A stretch of DNA of 64,000 nucleotides from UBA5868 sp964482025. Its GTDB lineage: Bacteria > Pseudomonadota > Gammaproteobacteria > Pseudomonadales > Cellvibrionaceae. Location of the stretch: the NCBI GenBank assembly GCA_964482025.1, contig CAYZVN010000004.1, positions 1 to 64,000 on the forward strand, written 5' to 3'. The notes beneath the pieces are model-generated. The model was given only the letters and a program-made list of their open reading frames with translations. It searched no databases and was not told the origin of the DNA. Positions within the stretch are counted from its first letter, which is position 1; every line of letters starts with the position of its first letter. Both the position numbers and the translations under genes were made by a program. Shown piece by piece: positions 1 to 7,118 of the stretch.

Positions 1-182
1 TCGATACGATCGACAACATTATCAATAGTATCCAACTCAAGCTCTCCCCCGAAGCCCAAGCTCAACAAGCTAAAGCTCTGGATGGGCTTGCAGATACATC
101 CCTTATCAAAAATTTCCCGCCCATCAAATGGGATAAATTAGACGAGCAGACAAAGCAAGCGATTTTGCTGGAGGCGAAATAG
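1..182 (+). CDS. C-terminal fragment of an unrecognised protein
   Basis: An open frame runs in from the left edge and stops with TAG at 180-182, giving about 59 residues that end in PPIKWDKLDEQTKQAILLEAK-like sequence (charged, helical, no signal or membrane segment). The start and most of the protein are outside the window, so no function can be assigned. The composition looks like a genuine soluble C-terminus, but nothing in it is a diagnostic motif. About 90 bases downstream lies a strong hairpin that may also end this transcript. Confidence 0.45.
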   Translation, partial: DTIDNIINSIQLKLSPEAQAQQAKALDGLADTSLIKNFPPIKWDKLDEQTKQAILLEAK

Positions 183-270
183 AAGAGGGAGAGTGTTCGT
201 TAATGTTTAGCGCTGCTCTTTTGCGTCTGATCGCTCTAGTTGATTATTCAGATCAATAAGGCCTGATATT

Positions 271-318
271 AAAAAGCTGAGGAGGGCTGAGAAATTTTAT
301 GGCTTCTCAGTCCTCCTC
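271..318 (-). terminator. Rho-independent terminator of the GH6-like gene
   Basis: A 15-base stem (279-293 with 304-318, one G-U pair) closes a 10-base loop. Read on the minus strand it is followed by a T-run (A-tract at 271-275 on the plus strand). It lies just past the minus-strand stop at 333 and is the expected terminator for that gene. It could also stop the plus-strand gene ending at 182, although no T-run follows on that strand. Confidence 0.8.
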
Positions 319-332
319 TAAATGTTGATGAG

Positions 333-2570
333 CTATTGGTTTGGCTTGGCATCCAAAATCCGTGGCCACGAGTTTTGGATCAGCTGAATAAAATGCTCTT
401 CAAACCATAGGCCCCCTGGAGGTGAACCCTCTAGCGCGTCGCCATTTTCGGGATCGCATGCGTGCAGGAAATCTCCAGAGACCTCTTCAGGAATGCCATC
501 TGAGTAGCCGGGCTGTTTTAGCCATGTATAGGCATGCACATCGGCCATGATATCCGTCGGATTGATCTCAAAAGTGCGACCGATACCTGCTGTGGAAACA
601 TTGCACCAATGATTTCTATTGTTTCGCAGATCTAAACGGCTCTTGTTACCGCCTGGAGTTGTGGGTCTATCTGGACTGCCCCAGCCATTGCGAGATGTGT
701 CGGTAATAAAGCCAAATTGTGAGTTGGGCATAGCTTTTTTAAACTCAGAATCGAGCGCCTCGATGAGAGACTTTTCGTCGAAGTATGTCCGGAAGCTGAA
801 GAACCCACTAGAAGACCCTTCAACTATCAGTTCCTCATGAAGAGGAACATAGGCGGCGGCGTTGGTCGCGAAGCCCTTCACAGTACTATCCAGATCGAGT
901 TCCAAGCTCGCAAGCCAAGTGGGTGCTCGCGTAACGGCGCCCTCAGAGGTCAGCCATGCAGAATGGCCAATGCCTAAATAAAGGTAGATGTTATTATCCG
1001 CAGTACTACTCAAGGTTTGGATGCCGTAACGGATGAGGTTGGTGGCATCGCTGACTCGTTGACATCGAAGCCCATAGCGGCACTCAAAGACCGACAAAAT
1101 ATCTGGAATAGTGTGTGGTTCTAAAACAACAATAAAACGGATGTTGGGGTAGGCTTCAGCTAAAGCTTTTATTTCGTCAATAAACTCCGTCTTATATGTC
1201 TCTAAATCTGCTTCGGTATAGCCTAGTTCCGCTGGCTTCTCTGTTTGTATGCCAGATATCGGACTTAAATGCGCAACAATCTGAATCGCCATAGGCTGAA
1301 TCTCATTTTGAGAGCCCACCGAATTCTGCTGAATCGTCGCAGCCTCCAAGTGCTCCAGCAAGCTTCTTCTATTGCTGGCCACGTCGCCTACATACAGCAT
1401 GTCAAACGTATCCAGCCAAATGGCAGTGGGTTGTTGCTTGATGACGTCAAGAGCCGCTCGCATCTGCGAGTCTTCGCCATTCTCGGCTTCAAATGCATCC
1501 AAATCACGACGGTAATCTGGGTCAAGATACAGGGTCGTATCGGCGTAGGGGTTGCCTGCTGTTTGCAGCTCGGCGCAGTCTATAAGGTCAGATTGCGGGT
1601 CCTTGGCGGAGCGGCATTGCGGTGTTGGCTGTGCCAAAACGCCACTAGAGCTGGATGCGCTAGATGAACTTGAGCTGGAAGAGCTGGAGCTAGAGGAGCT
1701 AGCAGAGCTTGAGCTAGAAGAGCTTGAGCTAGAAGAGCTGGTCGATGGGGTGTCGGTTTCGTCCTGGATAATAACGTAAGCGCGTTGAGTAAAGCCCAAC
1801 TCGTCGGAGTGAAAGGCGACACTAAAATATCGGGTGGTTTCGTTTGCGGTATTTGCGAGAAGCTCGACGCGAATTTCGGCTTGATTCGTTTGCGCATCAA
1901 ATTCCAGCTGGCCACTTTGCGCTACATAATTTTCTCCCGCGTAGGCGTCGCCGTCTTGAGTTTGATAACGAATAGGCGCTTCGAAGCTCAAGGTGGAGTT
2001 GAGAGCAACGGTAATAATCGCCATCTCCGTAGTTTTATCAACCACTACCGGTTTCAGAGTCAGTGGCGATTTAACGGGAAGGACGGTAATAGCGGTGTGA
2101 TCTTGTGCCACGTAACCTTCTTGATCGGCGGCGGCAAGAGACAATCGCACCGGTGTTGCGCTGTCCACAGAAGGGAGCAACACATAGGAGGTTAGGGATT
2201 GGGGGTTCAGGATGATGGCTGTGGGGCCAGACTCTTGTTGCCATAACGACTTGGCAATGCCCGTTGAGCTTGCCAAGTCCACCTTGCCGCCCAATTGCAC
2301 AAGGACGGCGGAGTCAGCATAACTGGGTTCACCTGCATCAAGCGTAAACCGCGCACCATTTTGTGTTTTGGCGGGCTTTGGGTTGTCGATATCCAGCGCC
2401 GCGCCTATGTTGGTTGTTTGGGGATCAGGCGCTGTCGCAAGGTCATTGTTGATCTTGGAAGGCGAGCTGTCGGAGCAGCCTGCAAGGCCAACAAGCAGCA
2501 TTGCGGTGATCAGCGACACAGCTAAACGAGTGGCGGCGACCGCTCGATTTCGATGGTATGTGACGGACAT
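333..2570 (-). CDS. GH6-like (cellobiohydrolase family) lipoprotein with altered catalytic motifs
   Basis: Secreted lipoprotein of 745 residues. The ATG at 2570 is preferred over the upstream start at 2666 because AAGGAA lies at good spacing and a lipoprotein signal follows at once (arginine-rich n-region, hydrophobic core, lipobox LAGC, Cys32). Order of domains: PKD/cadherin-like beta domain about 73-165 (SGPTA); Calx-beta-like domain about 168-270 (DGDAYAGENY); poly-serine linker about 275-310; glycoside hydrolase family 6 domain about 338-740. GH6 signatures seen: IWLDT (Asp387), DTSRNGWGSPDRPT, HWCN, WLKQPGYSDG (Asp691), GGLWFEEHF. The block matching the family's NLPGRDCAA segment, which carries the catalytic acid, here reads AHLSPISGIQ with no Asp, and the family EPD/EID motif reads EPH (His486). 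The GH6 fold is well supported. Hydrolysis of cellulose is doubtful, and a glucan-binding role or an altered mechanism is possible. It is divergent from another poly-serine lipoprotein. Confidence 0.85.
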   Translation of the reverse strand: MSVTYHRNRAVAATRLAVSLITAMLLVGLAGCSDSSPSKINNDLATAPDPQTTNIGAALDIDNPKPAKTQNGARFTLDAGEPSYADSAVLVQLGGKVDLASSTGIAKSLWQQESGPTAIILNPQSLTSYVLLPSVDSATPVRLSLAAADQEGYVAQDHTAITVLPVKSPLTLKPVVVDKTTEMAIITVALNSTLSFEAPIRYQTQDGDAYAGENYVAQSGQLEFDAQTNQAEIRVELLANTANETTRYFSVAFHSDELGFTQRAYVIIQDETDTPSTSSSSSSSSSSSSASSSSSSSSSSSSSSASSSSGVLAQPTPQCRSAKDPQSDLIDCAELQTAGNPYADTTLYLDPDYRRDLDAFEAENGEDSQMRAALDVIKQQPTAIWLDTFDMLYVGDVASNRRSLLEHLEAATIQQNSVGSQNEIQPMAIQIVAHLSPISGIQTEKPAELGYTEADLETYKTEFIDEIKALAEAYPNIRFIVVLEPHTIPDILSVFECRYGLRCQRVSDATNLIRYGIQTLSSTADNNIYLYLGIGHSAWLTSEGAVTRAPTWLASLELDLDSTVKGFATNAAAYVPLHEELIVEGSSSGFFSFRTYFDEKSLIEALDSEFKKAMPNSQFGFITDTSRNGWGSPDRPTTPGGNKSRLDLRNNRNHWCNVSTAGIGRTFEINPTDIMADVHAYTWLKQPGYSDGIPEEVSGDFLHACDPENGDALEGSPPGGLWFEEHFIQLIQNSWPRILDAKPNQ

Positions 2571-2858
2571 AATACGTTTCCTTGAGACACTCGATGAGAT
2601 GCACCCATTTGGCTGGGTGGTTGAAGCAGGGTGGACGAATGGATTGGCGCCATGTTCCCGTGGCATATAAATTCCTTGAGGAAGAGATACTTAAAAAGTG
2701 AGGCCGCCATCATAAACGATTGGGGCGACCAGTTAAATCATACTAACTTCTTAAAGACCGGCGCGCCGAGTTGCTTCGGCTATTCGATACAACCTGCATC
2801 ACAGATCGGTGCCAAAGCGATTGATCTTATAAATAGAGTTTGTTTCGATGAAATTTGA

Positions 2859-2871
2859 CCCAGTCACTGGG
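2859..2871. promoter_or_regulatory. 13-bp perfect palindrome between divergent lipoprotein genes
   Basis: CCCAGTCACTGGG is a perfect palindrome around one central base. It sits in the 443-base gap (2571-3013) between the divergent GH6-like and ricin/beta-helix genes. The gap otherwise holds only the ribosome-binding sites of the two genes and AT-rich stretches (2700-2760, 2930-3000) suitable for promoters. The palindrome could be an operator serving both genes; nothing else in the sequence proves that. Confidence 0.3.
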
Positions 2872-3013
2872 ATCGCCGGTGGTGATGGCAAAAAGATTCA
2901 CAATTTAAGCTCGCATTTGAGCGTTTGCATAACCCCTTTTTTTGCCTAGGCGCGGCTTGATAGAGATAAAACAAGGCCGGCGTCTTGAAAATAAATCAAT
3001 AAGGTAACCCAGC

Positions 3014-4714
3014 ATGAGATTGATAAGAGTTATTGGCGCTGCAGTTCTCGCCGTTATGGTTGGCGCATGCGGCGGGCAGGCGCCAAGTGCAAGCTCTTCA
3101 AGCAGTTCAAGCAGCTCGTCTTCAAGCAGTTCAAGCAGCAGCTCGTCTTCGAGTTCTTCAAGCAGCAGCTCCTCGTCATCTTCAAGCTCCAGCAGCGGCG
3201 TAGCGATTCCACCGGCCACGCCCGTCTCTATGAGGACGGACCGCTGGTACGTGTTGACCAATCGGTCTAATGGTTTGGCAATGGATATCCCGCGCATCTC
3301 CATGGAGCCCGGAGAGATACTGACGCAATGGAATCGGAACAATGCGGAAAACCAGCAATTCCGCTTTGCCGACTCTGGCGACAACTTCTACCGGTTGATT
3401 GCGCGGCACTCGGGGCTGGCACTGGATTTATACGATTTCATCACGGACGACGGAGCCGATATTGTCCAGTGGGAGGACTTAAATGGTGAGAACCAGCAAT
3501 TTCAGATTCTCGATCTCCAGAACGGCTACTACCAGTTACGCAATCGCCTAAGTGAAAAGGTTTTGGCGCCCGAAGATCACTCGGCGACAGCAGGTGCTCG
3601 GATTACGCAATATCCCCGCAGTGGCAATCTCGCGCAGCAGTGGCAATTAGTCGATTTTGCACCCTACAGCCCCAACACAGATGATGGCGGCACAGGGGAT
3701 TGCGGTGCTGGCACTCCGAAAGCGCGAGTGACCGGGGAGGCGGGGAATTATCGAATGAACGGTGTGAGCTACGGCAACGACTATGCCGGTGCAATATTTG
3801 CCGCTTTAGGTGAGCTGACCCCAGGTCGGCGCCAGCAGGAGCGTGTGTCCATCATGGCAAGCGGTGATGTGGGGGATGCAAGAATCAACCTCCAGAGCAA
3901 TACCATTTTTGAAGTGTGCGGCACTATGAATGTCGCACCCGCGAGCAGAGGCACCGTCACAATTTGGGGCTCCACTACGGAAAACATCTCCATCCCCTAC
4001 TTAAAGATCACGGGCACAACTTCGTTTGCCATGCTGATTGCGGATACTCGCAATTTACATTTGGGACAAATAGATTTGCGCTTAAACGGCGGTGCGGGCA
4101 TCCGTTTTGATAACCGGGGTCAAACCTACGATGTGAGAATTGACCATGTTTACGTCGAGGGGACCAGCGGCCACGGCGTCGAAACCTGGAATATAGACGG
4201 CTTGGAAATTGGCACAGTGGTGGCTCGCAATACCGGTTATGCCGGCTTGCTATTGAACAACACACGCAATGCCACTGTTGGCTTGGTCGACGGACAAAAC
4301 ACGGGTGACGGTACCGGCTATGCCACCCTGCGTTTTGCCAACACCAACGGCATGATCAACAATCTCTGGCCAATGAATATTTTTGTTGACCGCGTAATTT
4401 CGCGGGGAGGCGGGCGCGGGATTTTCTGTGTCTCCAACTCTGGCGGCGTCGAGATTAATCACATAGATCTTGCGAGCAACGGCAATAACTCGATTCTCCT
4501 GGAGAATTGCCACAACGTGAAAATTAATGGCGGCACTATTAACGGTGGCGGTGAATTGCGAATAGCCGCGCGCTCAGAGTTTCCTAATACGAGTGATGTG
4601 ACCATTGCCAATGTTCGAGTTACCAATACGGGTGTCCGCGAATCGCCGTGCGGCGACAATATTCGCTGGGTCAACGTATCGGTAACCGGAGGCAACCGAA
4701 ATACCTGTAATTAA
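3014..4714 (+). CDS. Ricin-type lectin / parallel beta-helix lipoprotein with poly-serine linker
   Basis: Lipoprotein of 566 residues. The start ATG is preceded by AAGGTA and followed by a short signal peptide with lipobox VGAC (Cys19). Residues 26-61 are an almost pure serine linker. Residues about 75-215 form a ricin B-type beta-trefoil (CBM13-like) with three repeats carrying QW or QQF motifs (ENQQFRF, ENQQFQI, AQQWQLVD). Residues about 230-566 are rich in short repeated Asn/Gly/Ile turns typical of a right-handed parallel beta-helix, the fold of pectate lyases and many polysaccharidases. Likely role: binding and perhaps cleavage of a plant or algal polysaccharide at the cell surface. No catalytic motif of a named lyase or hydrolase family was recognised, so the substrate is unknown. 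It is divergent from the GH6-like lipoprotein and shares its linker style. Confidence 0.8.
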   Translation: MRLIRVIGAAVLAVMVGACGGQAPSASSSSSSSSSSSSSSSSSSSSSSSSSSSSSSSSSSSGVAIPPATPVSMRTDRWYVLTNRSNGLAMDIPRISMEPGEILTQWNRNNAENQQFRFADSGDNFYRLIARHSGLALDLYDFITDDGADIVQWEDLNGENQQFQILDLQNGYYQLRNRLSEKVLAPEDHSATAGARITQYPRSGNLAQQWQLVDFAPYSPNTDDGGTGDCGAGTPKARVTGEAGNYRMNGVSYGNDYAGAIFAALGELTPGRRQQERVSIMASGDVGDARINLQSNTIFEVCGTMNVAPASRGTVTIWGSTTENISIPYLKITGTTSFAMLIADTRNLHLGQIDLRLNGGAGIRFDNRGQTYDVRIDHVYVEGTSGHGVETWNIDGLEIGTVVARNTGYAGLLLNNTRNATVGLVDGQNTGDGTGYATLRFANTNGMINNLWPMNIFVDRVISRGGGRGIFCVSNSGGVEINHIDLASNGNNSILLENCHNVKINGGTINGGGELRIAARSEFPNTSDVTIANVRVTNTGVRESPCGDNIRWVNVSVTGGNRNTCN

Positions 4715-4727
4715 AGGTGTGCCTTGT

Positions 4728-4777
4728 GGGGGGCGGATATCGCGGCGATGATTGGCGCTGCTGATATCTCGCCCCCC
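4728..4777. terminator. Hairpin between convergent genes
   Basis: GGGGGGCGGATATC at 4728-4741 pairs with 4763-4777 apart from one bulged base, making a very stable stem between the plus-strand lipoprotein gene and the minus-strand gene that ends at 4808. No clear T-run follows on either strand, so it is a probable bidirectional transcription barrier rather than a classical intrinsic terminator. Confidence 0.6.
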
Positions 4778-4807
4778 AATTCGGAAGCCGTTTCTGTTGC
4801 GCGCCCT

Positions 4808-5386
4808 CTAGCGACGGGAGCTTATATAAAGCACCACCACTTCATCTGCCATTGCCTCGGCCAGAACATCCATTAGTTGGGTATAGCTCAGGCTTTGTGA
4901 TGCTGGGGCTAATTGCAAGTCGGTGATAAGCGACTGCAGTTGCTCGAGATTGGGCGCAAGGTCGTGGAGGAGTTGATGCACCTCGGCGAGGGAGTGAAAA
5001 CGGCTGGGCTTTTGTGCTCGCGTCAGTGCATAGGCAGCAGGGGCAAAGTGATATTCATCGCCATCTCTATGCGATAGGGTGGCAGCGCCAGGGGCAAGCG
5101 AGTGATTTGGCGCAGGCGTCTGATAGATGCGCAGTCGCCCATTGATCAGGTTGTTGCAAATTATTTGAAGGTGGTCGCGTTGATGGCCGCGCAGTGGGGC
5201 CATTTCACCGAGTGCGCGTGCCAGCAATTGCCAGTAGCCTTCGGTTGTCCGCAGCTGTCGCAAAAAAGTGCGCGCACTACTGGTGGACATAAATCTCAGC
5301 GGCTTCAGGCTGCGTGGTACGGCGCCATCGCGATTGCTGTGGAGGTGGTAGTGCTGCCCAAATGGGCTCTTGAGCGGGTAATGCAT
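4808..5386 (-). CDS. Hypothetical protein, 192 residues
   Basis: An unrecognised soluble protein without signal peptide or membrane segment, rich in His, Arg, Gln and Leu. The C-terminal half is predicted to be helical (LAEVHQLLHDLAPNLEQLQSLI). The ATG at 5386 is preceded by AGGGA at suitable spacing. It lies downstream of nadC on the same strand after a 113-base gap, so co-transcription is possible. Opposite-strand frames here have no ribosome-binding site and look like shadows. No family could be named from sequence alone. Confidence 0.6.
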   Translation of the reverse strand: MHYPLKSPFGQHYHLHSNRDGAVPRSLKPLRFMSTSSARTFLRQLRTTEGYWQLLARALGEMAPLRGHQRDHLQIICNNLINGRLRIYQTPAPNHSLAPGAATLSHRDGDEYHFAPAAYALTRAQKPSRFHSLAEVHQLLHDLAPNLEQLQSLITDLQLAPASQSLSYTQLMDVLAEAMADEVVVLYISSRR

Positions 5387-5499
5387 AAGCAGACAGTCCC
5401 TGTTAGCAAGTGGTCCAAAAATTCACGGCGAATTGTAGGGGGTTGACCTGTGATGGGCAACCCTCGTTCGTCGCTTTAGCCATCGGGATGGCGGTAGTG

Positions 5500-6339
5500 T
5501 TATGTCATTCTCATGGATAGGTCCACCGCCCGCACATGCTTGGTCAGGCTGCCTGTAGAAATAGCGGAGATATTCAGATGCGCCAATTTGGCGATTTCGG
5601 TTGCGGTGATATTGCCGGATATTTCCACGGGAATGGTGGATGAATGGGCGGAGACTTTTTGCAGGTCCTCTTCGCTGAAATTATCGAGCATGATCCGCGT
5701 TACTGGTTGCGAAGCGGCTTCGCAGAATTCCGTGTAATTCTCCACCTCCACGATGATGGGTTTTTCTGGATGTAACTCCCGCGCGCGCGTAATGGCAGCG
5801 CGAATTCCACCGCAGGCGGTAATATGGTTTTCTTTTATTAAAAACGCATCGTAGAGCCCGATGCGATGGTTGTGACAGCCGCCGACGGCAACCGCGTATT
5901 TTTGCGCAGTGCGAAGTCCTGGAATGGTTTTGCGGGTGTCGAGAATTTTGATCTCAGTACCGGCGACAATGTCGGCAAGCGCGCGACTTTGGCTGGCAAT
6001 GCCGCTTAACAATTGAAGAAAATTAAGCGCGGTGCGCTCGCCGGTAACTAAGGAGCGCGCTTTGCCATTTAGTGTCACTAACACGGTGTTGGCTGTCACC
6101 GCGTCGCCGTCTTTTGCATGCCATTCAATTTCAATCGTCGGATCTAGCTGCGCAAACACTTCATTGACCCAGGCAACTCCACAGACCACGCAATCTTCTC
6201 GAGTAATCACTGTAGCAGTGCTGTATTTTTCGGCGGGAAGGAGTTCCGCCGTGATATCGCCAGAGCCAATATCTTCGCGAAGTGCGTCGCGGACGCTGCG
6301 GTGAATGTCGGAGGTGAGGTCGTTTAATTGGAGATTCAT
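5500..6339 (-). CDS. nadC: Nicotinate-nucleotide pyrophosphorylase (carboxylating)
   Basis: Quinolinate phosphoribosyltransferase converts quinolinate and PRPP to nicotinate mononucleotide, the third step of de novo NAD synthesis, in the cytosol. Family motifs are clear: REDIGSGDIT near the N-terminus, the TGERTALNFLQ segment, the DTRKTIPGLR loop that binds PRPP, GGCHNHRIGL, and EVEN followed by IMLDN in the C-terminal barrel. The length (279 residues from the ATG at 6339) is normal; an in-frame TTG at 6354 is a less likely start. It sits beside a retropepsin-like gene on the same strand and divergent from DUF1631, as in Pseudomonas, where nadC, the DUF1631 gene, ampD and ampE are neighbours. 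Confidence 0.97.
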   Translation of the reverse strand: MNLQLNDLTSDIHRSVRDALREDIGSGDITAELLPAEKYSTATVITREDCVVCGVAWVNEVFAQLDPTIEIEWHAKDGDAVTANTVLVTLNGKARSLVTGERTALNFLQLLSGIASQSRALADIVAGTEIKILDTRKTIPGLRTAQKYAVAVGGCHNHRIGLYDAFLIKENHITACGGIRAAITRARELHPEKPIIVEVENYTEFCEAASQPVTRIMLDNFSEEDLQKVSAHSSTIPVEISGNITATEIAKLAHLNISAISTGSLTKHVRAVDLSMRMT

Positions 6340-6357
6340 AGTGTTGCGTCGCAAAGG

Positions 6358-6882
6358 TTAATATTGTTTAAGCGTCAAAGTACCGTCGCGGTGGGTAAAT
6401 TCGATGGTTTTTAACGCACTCATGCCCAATAAAATGTCGTCGCTGCGCATGCCAGGATTAATGCTGGCGCGCACGTTGCGCAGTGTGATGGTGCCCAAGC
6501 GCAGTTCGTCGATCCGCGTGGCACGAGTTTCAATGACGCCATTGGCGGTGTTTGTCATTTGCACAGCGCCGGGCTGGAGGCGCAATTTTTCCGCGAGGTG
6601 TGCAGGAACCGACACGGTGGTTGCACCTGTATCGACTAAAAACGTCACCGCTTCACCATTGATGGTGCCGCTGGCGACGTAGTGGTGCTGGTAGTTGCGT
6701 TGCAGAATGACTTGGTTAACGCCTTCTTCACTCATGGCCACGGGGCGGCTGTTGGGGTTTTGCCGTTTATCCAGCCATTGGCTGAAGTATAACGTCAGCA
6801 ACCCTAGCGCCAGCAGCCAGCCGGCGGTAATCATGCCTTTCCCCAAGCGAGTATGGGGGTTTCGTTGCGGATTATTCGTCAT
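6358..6882 (-). CDS. Membrane-anchored retropepsin-like aspartic protease (TIGR02281 type)
   Basis: A 174-residue protein with one N-terminal membrane anchor (about residues 18-36, WLLALGLLTLYFS) and a periplasmic single-lobed aspartic protease domain. The active-site motif FLVDTGATTVSVP (about residues 81-93) is intact, followed by hydrophobic-hydrophobic-Gly signatures (LLGMSAL) near the C-terminus. Such proteins act as homodimers because each chain brings one catalytic Asp. The physiological substrate is generally unknown. The stop lies 18 bases before the nadC start, so the two are probably one operon read from a promoter in the 236-base gap shared with DUF1631. Confidence 0.88.
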   Translation of the reverse strand: MTNNPQRNPHTRLGKGMITAGWLLALGLLTLYFSQWLDKRQNPNSRPVAMSEEGVNQVILQRNYQHHYVASGTINGEAVTFLVDTGATTVSVPAHLAEKLRLQPGAVQMTNTANGVIETRATRIDELRLGTITLRNVRASINPGMRSDDILLGMSALKTIEFTHRDGTLTLKQY

Positions 6883-6913
6883 TAAATCGTTTCGTTCTAA
6901 TTACTCAGGATAA

Positions 6914-6949
6914 GTGTCTAATTCAGTCTTAGACTAAGGACACGTTTTT
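6914..6949. other. Hairpin with following T-run in a divergent promoter region
   Basis: GTGTC (6914-6918) can pair with GACAC (6939-6943) around an inner AGTCT/AGACT stem, and GTTTTT follows. It resembles an intrinsic terminator on the plus strand but has no gene before it. It may act as a leader or insulator element for DUF1631. Weak evidence. Confidence 0.25.
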
Positions 6950-7107
6950 CTAATTCCATCACGCCCTTTATTTTGGGGTGTGTTAGATTTAGTAAAGATT
7001 GGTACTTTCGAATGAGTTGAAAGTTTCGCGTGACGATGAATAAGGGGTAATTCTTTGATTTGTATTCATCGTTTAGCATGAAAAGGGACGTTCTTTGTGG
7101 TTTTTCC

Positions 7108-7112
7108 GGAGG
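7108..7112 (+). promoter_or_regulatory. Shine-Dalgarno that fixes the DUF1631 start
   Basis: GGAGG lies six bases before GTG at 7119. The alternative TTG at 7095 has no such site, so the protein should begin MTDSAKVIRL. Confidence 0.75.
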
Positions 7113-7118
7113 TTTGTA

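Noticed and set aside
1552..1779. Open frames rich in Glu/Leu (ELEELELEEL) opposite the serine linkers, also at 2905-3384
   Set aside because: They are the antisense reading of the serine codons; no ribosome-binding site or independent support.
2849..2950. 33-codon frame starting MKFDPVTGIAGG before the ricin/beta-helix gene
   Set aside because: No Shine-Dalgarno site, spans the palindrome, no recognisable protein; treated as chance.
5102..5446. 114-residue plus-strand frame overlapping the hypothetical protein at 4808-5386
   Set aside because: The minus-strand frame has the better start site and length; the plus-strand one looks like its shadow.
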